Shown here in pieces: positions 7,344-16,815 of a stretch of 64,000 nucleotides of DNA. The DNA is from Bifidobacterium asteroides (GTDB lineage: Bacteria > Actinomycetota > Actinomycetes > Actinomycetales > Bifidobacteriaceae). Position 1 is the stretch's first letter. Each line of letters begins with the position of its first letter. The notes beneath the pieces were generated by a model that had not been told where the DNA came from, did not search any database, and saw only the letters and a list, made by a program, of their open reading frames with translations. Where the stretch lies: the NCBI RefSeq assembly GCF_003202755.1, contig NZ_QGLK01000001.1:372001-436000 (forward strand). The letters run 5' to 3'. The translations under genes were made by a program, and so were the position numbers.

Positions 7344-9284
7344 CTACTTGTTCATGCGACCGGCGGCGTCGCTGGCCATGGCTGCCCGGTCGGCTCCGGT
7401 CTGCTCATGCGGCTCGGGCTGCTCCTGCTCCGGACGGATGCCGGCCAGGGGCTGCACGCCAGGCTTGTAGATGATGGTGTCATTGGAGGCGCCTGCCGGG
7501 ACCATGGGCCATACCATGGCATCCTTCCAGACGCGGAAGTCGATCAGAACCGGGCGGTCGGTCACCGCGTTGGCCTTATCGATGGCCTCCAGGGCTTGCT
7601 CCTGGGTAAAAGCCCGCAGTCCCAGGCAGCCATAGGCCTCGGCCAGTTTGACGAAGTCGGGGATGCCGTTGCCGTCTGTGGGCTTGGCGCCGCCGTCCTC
7701 CAGGTTGGTCTGGGAGTAGTGGCTGCCGTAGAAGAGGGTCTGCCACTGGCGGACCATGCCGTAGACCGAGTTGTTGAGTATGGCGATGCGGATGGGCAGT
7801 CCCGCCTGCCCGGCCGTGGCCAGCTCCTCGGAGGTCATCTGGAAGGAGCCGTCCCCGTCGATCAGCCAGACAGGCCGCGGGTATTCCTCTTCCCGGGTGC
7901 CGATTGCCGTACCTATTGCGGCGGGCAGACCGTAGCCCATGGTTCCCAGCCCGCAGGAGGAGACCCAGGAGCGGGTGCGCTCGAAGTCGATGAACTGGCT
8001 GGCCCACATCTGGTGCTGACCCACGCCGGATACCCAGATGGTATCCGGATCGGCCTTGTTGCTCAGGGTCTGGACCACCCACTGGGGGGCCAGGGTGCCG
8101 TCCGGGCTGGGCTCAAAGGTGGTGGGGTAGTCGTGCCGCCAACCGTCGATCAGTCGCCACCAGGGCTTGAGGTCGGGCTTGCCCCAGGTGCGCTGGGCCG
8201 CCTTGAGCGCCGGGATCAGATCGTCCAGTACCTGGCCCACGTCCCCGACGATGGGTACGTCCGCCTGCCGGTTCTTGCCGATCTCAGCCGGGTCGATGTC
8301 GATGTGGATGACCCGGGCCACCGGTGCGAAGTCCTCCAGGCTACCGGTCACCCGGTCGTCGAAGCGTGTGCCCACGGCCACCAGCAGGTCGGAATGCTGG
8401 ATGGCCCCGTTGGCGGCCACCGTTCCGTGCATGCCGGGCATTCCCAGAACTGCTGGATCGGAGTCGGGCACGATGCCTCGCGCAGGCAGGGTGGTGACCA
8501 TGGGGGCACCGGTAGCCCGAACGAGTTCCTGGACCTGCCGACGGGCATCTGACCGGACTGCTCCGCCGCCCACATACAGGACCGGCCTGTGTGACTGGAC
8601 CAGGAGCCGGGCGGCATCATCCAGGACGTGTCCATGGGCCCGCGTCACCGGGTTGTAGCCGGGCAGGATCATCTCCTGGGGCCAGGAGTAAAGCATTTTG
8701 CCATTCTGGGCGGTCTTGCTCAGGTCCACCACTACCGGGCCCGGCCTTCCCGAGCGGGCGATGTGGTAGGCCTCGGTCATGACCCGAGGGATGTCCTGGG
8801 CCTTGGTCACCAGATAGGAGTGCTTGGCCACCGGGTAGGTGATGCCCACGATGTCGGCCTCCTGGAAGGCATCGGTGCCGATGGAGTCCACGCCCACCTG
8901 GCCGGTCACCACCACCAGGGGAACCGAGTCCATCATGGCATCGGCTATGGGGGTGACCATGTTGGTGGCCCCGGGGCCGGAGGTCACCAGACAGACCCCC
9001 ACCTTGCCCGTGGAGACGGCATAGCCCTCGGCTGCGTGACCGGCGGCCTGTTCGTGGCGGGTCAGTGTGAAGTTGAAGCGCACCTGCTCGTCAATGGCGT
9101 CGTAGGCGGGCAGAATGGCCCCTCCCGGAACGCCGAAGACCTGGGTGACCCCCAAATCCTCCAGGGACCGAATAAGCGCCTGGGCACCCGTCATGGGCTC
9201 GCCCTGGGCGGGGACATCCTTGTCGTCATTGTCCCAGTTCTTGGGTACTGAGCTGAACGCTTGCAGAGGTGTCGGCAGACTCAT
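7344..9284 (-). CDS. ilvB: Acetolactate synthase large subunit
   Basis: A 646-residue thiamine-diphosphate enzyme condensing two pyruvates, or pyruvate with 2-oxobutyrate, for valine, leucine and isoleucine synthesis. Visible are the N-terminal pyrimidine-binding domain with the catalytic glutamate in R-H-E-Q-A-A-G-H, the central FAD/dehydrogenase-like domain, and the C-terminal pyrophosphate domain with G-D-G-S-F-Q-M-T and the closing N-N segment. The ATG at 9284 is preceded by GAGAGGAAAC, a good ribosome-binding site; an upstream open stretch to 9620 lacks homology features. The first 40 residues are an Actinobacteria-type extension before the core. It forms an operon with ilvN. I saw no convincing leader-peptide attenuator in the 217 bp upstream. 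Confidence 0.96.
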   Translation of the reverse strand: MSLPTPLQAFSSVPKNWDNDDKDVPAQGEPMTGAQALIRSLEDLGVTQVFGVPGGAILPAYDAIDEQVRFNFTLTRHEQAAGHAAEGYAVSTGKVGVCLVTSGPGATNMVTPIADAMMDSVPLVVVTGQVGVDSIGTDAFQEADIVGITYPVAKHSYLVTKAQDIPRVMTEAYHIARSGRPGPVVVDLSKTAQNGKMLYSWPQEMILPGYNPVTRAHGHVLDDAARLLVQSHRPVLYVGGGAVRSDARRQVQELVRATGAPMVTTLPARGIVPDSDPAVLGMPGMHGTVAANGAIQHSDLLVAVGTRFDDRVTGSLEDFAPVARVIHIDIDPAEIGKNRQADVPIVGDVGQVLDDLIPALKAAQRTWGKPDLKPWWRLIDGWRHDYPTTFEPSPDGTLAPQWVVQTLSNKADPDTIWVSGVGQHQMWASQFIDFERTRSWVSSCGLGTMGYGLPAAIGTAIGTREEEYPRPVWLIDGDGSFQMTSEELATAGQAGLPIRIAILNNSVYGMVRQWQTLFYGSHYSQTNLEDGGAKPTDGNGIPDFVKLAEAYGCLGLRAFTQEQALEAIDKANAVTDRPVLIDFRVWKDAMVWPMVPAGASNDTIIYKPGVQPLAGIRPEQEQPEPHEQTGADRAAMASDAAGRMNK

Positions 9285-9501
9285 GTTTCCTCTCGACCTC
9301 CAGACTGCGCGCCGACCTGCGGCCGTGCATGTCGAAATACGAACCTGTCGGAGCGTCGGCGGGGTGGGCGGACGAATTCCGATCAGGAGGAAGCACCTAT
9401 GCCGTTTGTGACGGCGTGCCTCCGGGTTATGCCCATAGTCTAAACAGGGGTCTGGTCGGGGCGTTGGCGCAGTACCGCATGCCGGAATTCCGACAGGAAC
9501 C

Positions 9502-10263
9502 TCAGGCTGATTGCTCGGCGCGCAGGGTAGCAAGCAGATCCTGGTTGTCCAGTTGCTTCCACCCCTGCGCGGCAGCAGCCAGCTGGGCCTTCCGCTTGCT
9601 GCTGGCCCGGCCCTTGCCAATCACGGTCCCGCCGTCCGCCAGTCGCAGCTCGGCAGTGAAAACCTGGGCGTATTCCGGCCCGGAAACCGCCATAGCGTAC
9701 CGGGGCTCGCCCAAGCCCAGCTTGTGGGCCTTCACGGTGATTGAGGTTTTCCAATCCAGCGCCGGCCCCTCGGTGGCTACCTCGGCCAGGGTGTCGTCAA
9801 GAAGGGTATGGACGGTAGCCCGAGCACCCTCGATGCCATGTTCAAGAAAGACCGACCCGATTAGCGATTCGACGGTGTCGCAGAGTATGGAATCTTTGTC
9901 GGCCCCGCCGTTTTCGCTCTCTCCCCGGCCCAGAAGAATATACTGCCCCAGATGCAGCTTCTCCCGGGCGATGGCCGACAGGGCCTCCTCGGAGACCGCC
10001 TTGGCCCGCATCTTGGCCAGCTGGCCCTCGGTCATGTCCGGATGAACCTTGTACAGGGTCTCGGTGGCCACCAGTTCCAGAACCGCGTCGCCCAGGAACT
10101 CCAGCCGTTCGTTGTTGGGCATGCCTGGGTGCTCATGGGCGAAGGAACGATGGGTCAGGGCGTGCACCAGCAACTCCGGGCTGATCCTGCCACCTAGGGC
10201 CTGGAAGAGATCCTCAGCCGCCTGGTTGCCGGAATCCACTTGCTCCTGTTCCTCCTGCTGCAT
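9502..10263 (-). CDS. rnc: Ribonuclease III
   Basis: A 253-residue double-strand-specific endoribonuclease processing rRNA precursors and structured mRNAs. The signature N-E-R-L-E-F-L-G-D-A-V-L is at residues 50-61, the second acidic cluster is D-T-V-E-S-L-I-G near 130, and the C-terminal double-stranded-RNA-binding domain (about 165-235) ends in K-R-K-A-Q-L-A-A-A-A. The N-terminal 18 residues are Glu/Gln-rich. It follows rpmF in the minus-strand block, with a terminator hairpin in between, the conserved order L32-rnc seen in many bacteria. Confidence 0.95.
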   Translation of the reverse strand: MQQEEQEQVDSGNQAAEDLFQALGGRISPELLVHALTHRSFAHEHPGMPNNERLEFLGDAVLELVATETLYKVHPDMTEGQLAKMRAKAVSEEALSAIAREKLHLGQYILLGRGESENGGADKDSILCDTVESLIGSVFLEHGIEGARATVHTLLDDTLAEVATEGPALDWKTSITVKAHKLGLGEPRYAMAVSGPEYAQVFTAELRLADGGTVIGKGRASSKRKAQLAAAAQGWKQLDNQDLLATLRAEQSA

Positions 10264-10305
10264 ATGGTCTTTCTCGCTTTCCCGGCCTTGCCGTCCGATG
10301 ATATG

Positions 10306-10339
10306 GAAAAACCCCTGCCACCCGTCGATGGCCGGGGTT
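10306..10339 (-). terminator. Hairpin with T-run between rpmF and rnc
   Basis: On the minus strand AACCCC pairs with GGGGTT, with a further GCCA/TGGC inner pairing, and the right arm runs into five T residues. It would terminate or attenuate rpmF transcripts before rnc, which matches the much higher demand for L32 than for RNase III. Confidence 0.65.
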
Positions 10340-10368
10340 CTCTCATTGCGTGTCGATCGCCGATCGGC

Positions 10369-10563
10369 TCACTTGCTGAACTGCGAGCGAATGGCGTCGC
10401 GGTAGACGCGCCCGCGGTACATGCCGCAGCTGGGGCATGCCATGTGCGGCAGCGCAGGAGCTCCGCAGTTGGGGCAGGTCACCGTAGCGGCGGCCTGGGT
10501 CTTCCAGTTGGCGCGCCGAGAATGGGTGTTGGCGCGCGAGGTCTTGTACTTTGGCAGTGCCAT
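10369..10563 (-). CDS. rpmF: 50S ribosomal protein L32
   Basis: A 64-residue basic ribosomal protein. The start M-A-L-P-K-Y-K-T-S, the R-R-A-N-W run and the four-cysteine zinc ribbon (C-P-N-C and C-P-S-C, 14 residues apart) are all diagnostic of the zinc-binding form of L32. It lies between the DUF177 gene and rnc, its usual neighbours. Confidence 0.97.
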   Translation of the reverse strand: MALPKYKTSRANTHSRRANWKTQAAATVTCPNCGAPALPHMACPSCGMYRGRVYRDAIRSQFSK

Positions 10564-10627
10564 ATTGTCCTCTGTTTCGATCGAATACTTCGAGCTTAAG
10601 CGTAGAGCAGTCTACCGCAACCTCCGG

Positions 10628-11248
10628 TCATTCGCCAGCCTGGCCGGCGCTGCCGGGGTTCTCCTCCTGCTCCAGACGCTGCTTCAGGCCCTCCAGGGCC
10701 GCCCAGCGGTCGTCCATTATCTCGTGGTGGTGATCGGGATGGTCATTCAGATCCATGCCGCACTGGGGGCACAGGCCCCGGCAGTCGGGTCTGCACAAGG
10801 GCTGCAGGGGTAGGGCCTCCACCAGGGTGTCACGCAGGAGGGCCTCCAAATCCATGAAGGCGCCTCCGCTGACCAGAGGGTAGGTCTGGCCGCTGGCCTC
10901 CTCCTGTTCGGCCAGAATCTCCTCCTTGCCATGGGTCGGCTCAGGTTCGGGCTCCTTGTATGGGAAGAAGACCACAGGATCGTCCTGGATGCTGGCATTG
11001 ACGGGCCTCAGGCAGCGGGTGCATTCGGTGTTCAAAGGCACGCTGATGTGGGCCTGCAACAAAAGACCGTCCACCAGGGAGTCGATATCGCCCTCTACAT
11101 GTACAGGTGTCCCCGCTGGAATGCCCACCACCTGGTCGCCGATGCCTTCCGGGGCTGGAAAATCACGGTCCACCCGGGTGCTCTGCCCAGCTCGCGTCGA
11201 CACCTGAGCCACTGAAACCGCCCAGGGGGAATCCTCCGGTCTGCTCAT
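10628..11248 (-). CDS. DUF177 (YceD) family protein
   Basis: A 206-residue protein of the DUF177/YceD family, which is genetically tied to L32 and 23S rRNA metabolism; YceD has been linked to 23S rRNA accumulation in other bacteria. The C-terminal third carries C-x3-C-x3-C-x2-C (L-C-R-P-D-C-R-G-L-C-P-Q-C-G), probably a metal site, followed by an Asp/His-rich tract and a Glu/Gln-rich tail. The start overlaps the upstream gene's stop by four bases (ATGA), indicating translational coupling. The preceding rpmF position is as expected for this family. Confidence 0.88.
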   Translation of the reverse strand: MSRPEDSPWAVSVAQVSTRAGQSTRVDRDFPAPEGIGDQVVGIPAGTPVHVEGDIDSLVDGLLLQAHISVPLNTECTRCLRPVNASIQDDPVVFFPYKEPEPEPTHGKEEILAEQEEASGQTYPLVSGGAFMDLEALLRDTLVEALPLQPLCRPDCRGLCPQCGMDLNDHPDHHHEIMDDRWAALEGLKQRLEQEENPGSAGQAGE

Positions 11249-11937
11249 CCCTGCGTCTCCTCTCCTTGGTCCGGAGCTGACGTGTTCATGCTACGCGCCG
11301 CCTCTTGCTCACGCTGGTGGAGAACCTCCAGGCCGGCACGCACATCCTGACCCATCTTGTCCAGCTGGGTGTCAAGCTCGCCCATGACCTGGGCGGCATA
11401 GCCATTGGCTCCCTGGACCAGACGATCTGCCTGGGCCTGGGCCGTGTCAATGATGGTCTGGGCATTCTGCCGGGCTATGGCCACCACATTCTCCTGGCCG
11501 GCCAGGAAGCGGGCCTGCTCACCGGCCTCCTTGACGATGTCCGCAGCTCGACTCTGGGCATCGGATATGGTGGCGTTGGCCTGGGTCTGCGCCGTGTTCA
11601 GCCGACGCTCCGCCTCCCTCATGAGCGCCGAGGCCCGCTCCAGTTGCACTGGCAGCATTTTCTTGAGTTCATTGAGGTCGTCGGACAGCTCGTCTCGGTC
11701 CACCTTGACCAGTCCCGGGCTGAAAATGGGGGCCTTGGCCTCATCCAGCATGGCCTGGATTCGGTCGATGATGTCATAGACGGTGGTGAATTCCGATCGA
11801 GGATTCCCGCTCTCGCTTCTATCCTCCTGCAGGTCGGGCAGGTCCTTCATGTCGACTGCGTGCCTAGGGACGCTTGTTCTGGTCGAGTCATCGATAGGCT
11901 CGTTATCGTCCCTTTCCTGGGTCTGCTCGTTCATCAT
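11245..11937 (-). CDS. DivIVA-like coiled-coil protein
   Basis: A 230-residue acidic protein with no membrane segment. Residues 1-45 are Asp/Glu/Ser/Thr-rich and likely disordered; from about 50 there is a long Ala/Gln/Glu-rich amphipathic helix (repeats such as A-Q-A-Q-A-D-R and A-R-Q-N-A-Q), typical of the actinobacterial proteins labelled cell-division initiation or DivIVA-like and encoded beside coaD. A role as a scaffold at the membrane or division site is inferred from family naming, not shown here. It overlaps coaD and the DUF177 gene by four bases on each side. Confidence 0.75.
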   Translation of the reverse strand: MMNEQTQERDDNEPIDDSTRTSVPRHAVDMKDLPDLQEDRSESGNPRSEFTTVYDIIDRIQAMLDEAKAPIFSPGLVKVDRDELSDDLNELKKMLPVQLERASALMREAERRLNTAQTQANATISDAQSRAADIVKEAGEQARFLAGQENVVAIARQNAQTIIDTAQAQADRLVQGANGYAAQVMGELDTQLDKMGQDVRAGLEVLHQREQEAARSMNTSAPDQGEETQG

Positions 11938-12443
11938 TGGCTCTTTTCCGTGTGCGGTGTGTCCCTGTGCAATGTGCCTATCAGTGCGTTCACGACGCTG
12001 TCGGGGACCATACCGGTGACATCCCCTCCGTGTCTGGCCACGTCCTTGACGATGGTGCTGGAGATGTGCTCTCGCACCGGATCGGCTGGAAGGAAGAGCG
12101 TTTCAACCCCAGACAGCTTGCGATTGACCAGGGCCATACCCAGCTCGGCCTCATAGTCCCCGTTCTGCCGCAGTCCCTTGACGATGACCGAGGCACCCAC
12201 CTTACGGCAGTAGTCGGTGATCAGGCCATCGGTAGAGGCTACGGTGATGTTCGGGTACCCGTCCTCGTCCAGGGCCCGGCGGATCATGGCCACCCGCTCC
12301 TGCTCGCTGAACATGGGGGTCTTGGCGGCGTTGACGGCCACAACCACGTGGACCGTCTCGAAGAAGCAGGCGCAACGTTCGATCACATCCATGTGGCCGG
12401 AAGTGACCGGATCGTATGAGCCAGGGCATACAGCGATAGTCAT
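11934..12443 (-). CDS. coaD: Phosphopantetheine adenylyltransferase
   Basis: A 169-residue nucleotidyltransferase making dephospho-CoA from ATP and 4'-phosphopantetheine. The N-terminus has [11 protein letters not shown], containing the T/HxGH adenylylation motif, and the C-terminal I-S-S-T-I-V-K motif is the ISSTxxR/K element. Length is standard. On the minus strand TACGCT ends 8 nt before the ATG and there is no Shine-Dalgarno sequence, so a leaderless transcript is possible. It heads the five-gene block coaD to rnc. Confidence 0.96.
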   Translation of the reverse strand: MTIAVCPGSYDPVTSGHMDVIERCACFFETVHVVVAVNAAKTPMFSEQERVAMIRRALDEDGYPNITVASTDGLITDYCRKVGASVIVKGLRQNGDYEAELGMALVNRKLSGVETLFLPADPVREHISSTIVKDVARHGGDVTGMVPDSVVNALIGTLHRDTPHTEKSQ

Positions 12444-12505
12444 GATTCTCAGCGTAGCGCGTCATAGGGAGCGAACGTGCAGCTCGCCGCCGTACCATAG
12501 ATGTC

Positions 12506-12817
12506 ATGACTGCAAGCAAGAGCATTCGCATGGAGGATCCGGAGCGGGAGCAGAACCCCGACCAGGGCACCGGTACGGCCGTTCTGGACCGTCCGGACAC
12601 CGAGACCGCCGAGAAAACCCGGCTGAACGACCAGGGCGATGCCGACCGGTTCGCCCACTACGTCTCCCGTGAGCGCATCGCCGAGTCCAAGCTGACCGGT
12701 CGGCCTGTCGTAGCTCTCTGCGGCAAGGTCTGGGTGCCCAAGCATGATCCCTCCCAGTATCCGGTTTGCCCGGACTGCAAGCGCATCTACGAACAGATGA
12801 CCGGCGGCAGCCACTGA
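12506..12817 (+). CDS. DUF3039 domain protein
   Basis: A 103-residue small soluble protein of the actinobacterial DUF3039 family, function unknown. The first 40 residues are charged and probably disordered. The conserved half holds A-L-C-G-K-V-W-V-P and C-P-D-C-K, so three cysteines may bind a metal. It diverges from coaD with 62 bp between the starts. TACCAT ends 8 nt before the ATG and no ribosome-binding site is visible. Confidence 0.85.
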   Translation: MTASKSIRMEDPEREQNPDQGTGTAVLDRPDTETAEKTRLNDQGDADRFAHYVSRERIAESKLTGRPVVALCGKVWVPKHDPSQYPVCPDCKRIYEQMTGGSH

Positions 12818-12842
12818 TCGCTACCGAGCGGTCCAGGCTGCT

Positions 12843-13862
12843 TCAGGACTGTTTGCCCAGGGCGATCCGATCGATAGTCTCCAGCTCTTCCTGGCTGAAA
12901 TCGGCCGACTGCACAGCCTTGAGATTATCCAGAATCTGCTCGGGCTTGGAGGCGCCGATGAGCACCGAGGTGACAGCGGGGTCCCTGAGCAGCCATGCCA
13001 GGGCCATCTCTGCCAGACTTTGGCCGCGTTGACGGGCCAGGTCGTTCAGCGCCTGGATCTGCTTCAGCCGCTGTGGGGTCAGGGCGGACTCCTTGAGGAA
13101 GCGACCGTCGGCACGAATCCGGCTGTCCTCGGGAATCCCATGCAGGTAGCGGTCGGTCAGCAGTCCCTGGGCCAGCGGGCTGAAGGTGATCAGTCCCTTT
13201 TTTTCTTTCAGCACTGCCTGTTTGAGACCGTTGTCCTCGATGGTTCTGTCGAAGATGGAATAGCGGTTCTGGTTGATGACGAAGGGGACGTGCATCTCGG
13301 TCAGGATGGCCGAGGCCCGTGCCATGGTCGGCCCGTCGTAGTTGGACAGTCCCACGTAGAGGGCCTTGCCGCTGGTGACCGCCTGGGCCAAGGCACCCAT
13401 GGTCTCTTCCAGAGGCGTGTCCGGGTCGGGGCGGTGGTGGTAGAAGATATCCACATAGTCGAGTCCCAGCCGTTTCAGACTCTGGTCCAGTCCGGACAGC
13501 AAATGCTTGCGTGAGCCGAAGTCCCCGTAAGGGCCGGGCCACATTTCATAACCGGCCTTGGTGGAGATGACCAGCTCCTGGCGGTGGTGGCTGAAGCACC
13601 GTCGCAGGATGATTCCCATGTTGCGCTCGGCGGCGCCTGGTCCGGGCCCGTAATTGTCGGCCAGGTCGAAGTGGGTGATGCCATGGTCGAAGGCCGTCGT
13701 GCACAGCTCCTGCATATGTTCCAGGGGCGTGGTGTCACCGAAGTTGTGCCAGCAGCCCAGGCAGATGGGCGGCAGTTTCAGGCCGCTGTCGCCGCAGCGC
13801 CGGTAGGTTGTGGAATCGTATCGGCTCGGGTCGGGCTGGTAGGTTTCGGATTGCACGCTCAT
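12843..13862 (-). CDS. Aldo-keto reductase, YghZ-like
   Basis: A 339-residue NADPH-dependent aldo-keto reductase resembling YghZ (L-glyceraldehyde 3-phosphate reductase, AKR14) and the potassium-channel beta-subunit-like branch. The catalytic set is visible: Asp and Tyr in F-D-L-A-D-N-Y-G, Lys in I-S-T-K-A-G-Y, and His in F-Y-H-H-R. The G-P-G-A-A-E-R insertion after the tyrosine is typical of this branch. It overlaps the pncB stop by one base (TGATG), so it is translated by re-initiation. Physiological substrate not deducible. Confidence 0.88.
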   Translation of the reverse strand: MSVQSETYQPDPSRYDSTTYRRCGDSGLKLPPICLGCWHNFGDTTPLEHMQELCTTAFDHGITHFDLADNYGPGPGAAERNMGIILRRCFSHHRQELVISTKAGYEMWPGPYGDFGSRKHLLSGLDQSLKRLGLDYVDIFYHHRPDPDTPLEETMGALAQAVTSGKALYVGLSNYDGPTMARASAILTEMHVPFVINQNRYSIFDRTIEDNGLKQAVLKEKKGLITFSPLAQGLLTDRYLHGIPEDSRIRADGRFLKESALTPQRLKQIQALNDLARQRGQSLAEMALAWLLRDPAVTSVLIGASKPEQILDNLKAVQSADFSQEELETIDRIALGKQS

Positions 13863-15208
13863 CAGATGCTCCTCACTATGGTGGGCAGGACTGGTTCGCC
13901 CTTCATCAGGCTCAGGGCGTTGATGGGCATCTCCTCAAGGGCCTTGGCCCGGTGCTCCCGGGCATCCAGAACGGCCTGCCCACCCTGGTACTGTGGCATG
14001 TTCTGGCCATGGTCCACATAGGTGACCAGCAGATCCCGCCAGTCCTGCTCAGGCTTATAGGCTGCCAGAGCCTCCTCGGCACCCGAAATGACGTGCTCGG
14101 CGTCGGCCACTCCGTTGTGGTAGGAACGGTAGGCCAGCTTGCGTCCCGGCACCGAAGCCTTGCCCACCGACTTCTTGGCGACGGCCTGCATAACCCCGTC
14201 GGAGTTCTCCCGCTCGGTCAGTTTGTAGACCATGGCGCAGGTGGGGGCTCCCGAACCGGTGACCAGCATGGTGCCCACCCCGTAGGAGTCAACCGGAGCG
14301 TCCTGCAGGGAGGCGATGGCGTACTCGTCCAGATCGTTGGTGACGGTGATGGTGGCCTTGGTGGCTCCCAGTGAGTCCAGCTGGGCGCGGACCTGCTGGG
14401 CCAGCGAGCCCAGGTCTCCGGAGTCGATGCGGACCCCGCCCAGCTCTGGTCCGGCCACCTCGACGGCCGTCCTTACGGCCTCCTCGATGGAGTAGGTGTC
14501 GGTCAGTAGGGTTGTTCCCTTGCCTAGGGCCTGAATCTGCCCTTGGAAGGCCTCGCGCTCGCTGTCATGCAGGAGGGTGAATGAATGGGCTGCGGTTCCG
14601 ATGGCCTTGAAACCGTATTTTTTGGCTGCCAGCAAGTTTGAGGTTCCTTGGAATCCACCGACTATGGCCGCTCTGGCTGCCGCTACGGCCGCATATTCGT
14701 TGGCCCGACGCGCGCCCATGTCCATGCAGGGCCGGCCCTTGGCTGCGGTGACCATGCGGGAGGCAGCCGAGGCCACGGCCGAGTCGTAGTTGAGTATGGA
14801 CAGAATCAGGGTCTCCAGCAGGGTGCACTCGCCGAAGCTGCCTTCGACCTGCAGAATGGGGGAGTCGGGGAAGAATATCTCGCCCTCCCGGTAGCCGCGG
14901 ATGGTACCGGTGAAGCGGAAGTGCTCCAGCCAGTCGATGGTGGTCTGGCTGACGATGTGACGGTCGGACAAAAAGCGAAGCTCATCCTCGCTGGGCTGGA
15001 AATCCGCCAGCGCATCCAGAATCCGCCCAGTGCCTGCTACCACTCCGTAGCGGCGTCCTGCCGGCAGATGTCGGGTGTAGACCTCGAAGACGGATTGGCG
15101 TCCGGCCGTGCCGTCCTGCAAGGCGGCGTCCAGCATGGTGTATTCGTACATATCGGTCATCAGAGCCGTGGAGGTTCCGGTGTCCCTACTGTTGTTTTCG
15201 GCGTTCAT
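13862..15208 (-). CDS. pncB: Nicotinate phosphoribosyltransferase
   Basis: A 448-residue enzyme converting nicotinate and PRPP to nicotinate mononucleotide in the Preiss-Handler NAD salvage route. It opens with T-D-M-Y-E-Y-T-M, the usual family N-terminus, and contains G-T-A-A-H-S-F and R-I-D-S-G-D-L, the substrate-binding loops; the phosphoribosylated His is in the former. Start at 15208 is supported by GGGGAAG a few bases upstream; the open frame to 15313 has no family similarity. It forms an operon with the aldo-keto reductase. Confidence 0.94.
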   Translation of the reverse strand: MNAENNSRDTGTSTALMTDMYEYTMLDAALQDGTAGRQSVFEVYTRHLPAGRRYGVVAGTGRILDALADFQPSEDELRFLSDRHIVSQTTIDWLEHFRFTGTIRGYREGEIFFPDSPILQVEGSFGECTLLETLILSILNYDSAVASAASRMVTAAKGRPCMDMGARRANEYAAVAAARAAIVGGFQGTSNLLAAKKYGFKAIGTAAHSFTLLHDSEREAFQGQIQALGKGTTLLTDTYSIEEAVRTAVEVAGPELGGVRIDSGDLGSLAQQVRAQLDSLGATKATITVTNDLDEYAIASLQDAPVDSYGVGTMLVTGSGAPTCAMVYKLTERENSDGVMQAVAKKSVGKASVPGRKLAYRSYHNGVADAEHVISGAEEALAAYKPEQDWRDLLVTYVDHGQNMPQYQGGQAVLDAREHRAKALEEMPINALSLMKGEPVLPTIVRSI

Positions 15209-15311
15209 ATCTTCCCCTTTGTGGGTGGAAAAGCCTTTGGTTGGCACCCAGTCTAATCCTCTGACCACCTGGCTCGCCCTGCCCTCCCACGGTCGGGATA
15301 AGCTGGTCCGC

Positions 15312-15950
15312 ATGAGATTCGTTGTGGGTATCTACCGATTGCTGATCGCCTTTTTCTGCCTGGGCGGCACCTACGAGGCTTGGCTGCTGGGGATCGGCAA
15401 TAAGTGGGTCTATTTTACTTTCCAGACCAATATCGCCTTAGGTCTGGTCATGCTCTGGGCCGGAGCGGCCACCCTGCTCAAGGGCATCCAGCCTCCAGCT
15501 TGGCTCAAAGGTTGCCTGACGCTCTACATCGTCATCACCGGGTTGGTGGCCATTCTGGTTCTGGGGCTGAACAGTACGGATTACAAGCTGGTCCTGGGCA
15601 TCCGGACCACATGGATGATTCACGTCATCAGCCCCATCCTGGCATCGGTGGACTTCCTCTTGTTCGACCCTCATCGTCGTTTCCACTGGCACAACGTACT
15701 TACCTGGCTGATTTATTTCCCCTTCTACGTAGCTTTTGTGCTGATCAGGGCCGCCATTTGGCCTCATTCAGGACCGGAGCCGGGCGGAAACCCCTACCCC
15801 TATGCCTTCTTGGACCTCGGACACCTGGGCTGGGCCCAATTGATGGTTAACCTGGCTGAGTACCTGGTCGTCTTCTTCGCCCTATCGCTGGTCATCTTCC
15901 TGATCGATCGCATCCTGCCGGCCAAGACACCGCTGACCATTGATCGGTAG
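15312..15950 (+). CDS. Pr6Pr family six-TM membrane protein
   Basis: A 212-residue integral membrane protein with six predicted hydrophobic segments, matching the actinobacterial and firmicute Pr6Pr family of unknown function. Conserved features visible are F-T-F-Q-T-N in the second segment, T-T-W-M-I-H-V-I-S-P in the fourth, and a G-G-N-P-Y-P-Y-A-F-L-D loop before the last segments. No ribosome-binding site precedes the ATG at 15312, but TAAGCT ends 8 nt upstream, suggesting leaderless expression. It is divergent from pncB. Confidence 0.8.
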   Translation: MRFVVGIYRLLIAFFCLGGTYEAWLLGIGNKWVYFTFQTNIALGLVMLWAGAATLLKGIQPPAWLKGCLTLYIVITGLVAILVLGLNSTDYKLVLGIRTTWMIHVISPILASVDFLLFDPHRRFHWHNVLTWLIYFPFYVAFVLIRAAIWPHSGPEPGGNPYPYAFLDLGHLGWAQLMVNLAEYLVVFFALSLVIFLIDRILPAKTPLTIDR

Positions 15951-16015
15951 ACGGCTGACGGAATAATGGGGACCAGACCAGGGGAGCCTGGGCGGAACGG
16001 AAAGGATCATCACTG

Positions 16016-16780
16016 ATGGTTGCTATCAAGGACATGCTCCAGGAGGGTGCCGTGCTACGGCCTGACGGCAGGGCGGCTGATGAGTTGCGACCGGTCGTCA
16101 TCACCAGGCATTGGACGGAGGCGCCTGAGGGATCGGTGCTGATCGAGTGTGGCAAGACCCGGGTTATGTGCACCGCCTCCTTTACCCCGACGCTGCCCCG
16201 TTGGCGCAAGGACTCCGGCCTGGGTTGGGTTACGGCCGAGTATGCCATGCTTCCCAGGGCCACCAGCGACCGGACTGCACGAGAATCGGTCCGGGGAAAG
16301 GTCGGCGGCCGCACCCAGGAGATCAGCCGGCTGATAGGCCGTTGCCTGCGCGGTGTGGTGGATATGAAGGCTCTGGGCGAGAATCAGATTCAGCTTGACT
16401 GCGACGTGCTTCAGGCCGACGGCGGCACTCGTACCGCCTCAGTCACCGGCGCCTATGTGGCCATGGTCGATGCCCTCAGATGGGCCCAGGACCACCATCA
16501 CATCCGTAGCGCCGACAAGGTGACCAAGGATTGCGTCTCGGCCGTCTCGGTGGGCATCATCGATGGCAAGCCCATGCTGGACCTTCCCTATTTGGAAGAC
16601 AGCCGGGCCATGACTGATATGAACGTGTCAATGACAGGCTCCGGCGATTTCATAGAGATACAGGGAACGGCGGAGCATCGCCCCTTCAGCCGTCAAGAGC
16701 TCGGCCTTTTGCTGGACCTTGCATCCAAGGGGAACAAGGAGCTTCAGGCCGCTCAGCGCAAGGCTCTGGCAGCTGACTGA
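16016..16780 (+). CDS. rph: Ribonuclease PH
   Basis: A 254-residue phosphorolytic 3'-5' exoribonuclease trimming tRNA 3' ends. The family features L-R-P-D-G-R near the N-terminus, the R-x-x-R-E-x-x-x-G-K phosphate-region (T-A-R-E-S-V-R-G-K), [11 protein letters not shown], and [15 protein letters not shown] are all present. AAAGGAT precedes the ATG at 16016. It is followed 35 bp later by rdgB, a very common pairing. Confidence 0.96.
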   Translation: MVAIKDMLQEGAVLRPDGRAADELRPVVITRHWTEAPEGSVLIECGKTRVMCTASFTPTLPRWRKDSGLGWVTAEYAMLPRATSDRTARESVRGKVGGRTQEISRLIGRCLRGVVDMKALGENQIQLDCDVLQADGGTRTASVTGAYVAMVDALRWAQDHHHIRSADKVTKDCVSAVSVGIIDGKPMLDLPYLEDSRAMTDMNVSMTGSGDFIEIQGTAEHRPFSRQELGLLLDLASKGNKELQAAQRKALAAD

Positions 16781-16781
16781 C

Positions 16782-16799
16782 GCCCGGGGCGGGCATTTT
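16782..16799 (+). terminator. Weak hairpin between rph and rdgB
   Basis: GCCCG-GGG-CGGGC is followed by ATTTTA. The stem is only five pairs and the loop three bases, so it is at best a partial terminator within the rph-rdgB operon. Confidence 0.3.
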
Positions 16800-16815
16800 A
16801 GCGAAAAGGATCGGT

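Noticed and set aside
7311-8552. 413-codon open frame antisense to ilvB
   Set aside because: Entirely within ilvB/ilvN and Gly/Val/His-rich with no recognisable fold.
9285-9501. Possible attenuator or T-box upstream of ilvB
   Set aside because: No branched-chain-rich leader peptide and no T-box specifier loop could be made out by eye.
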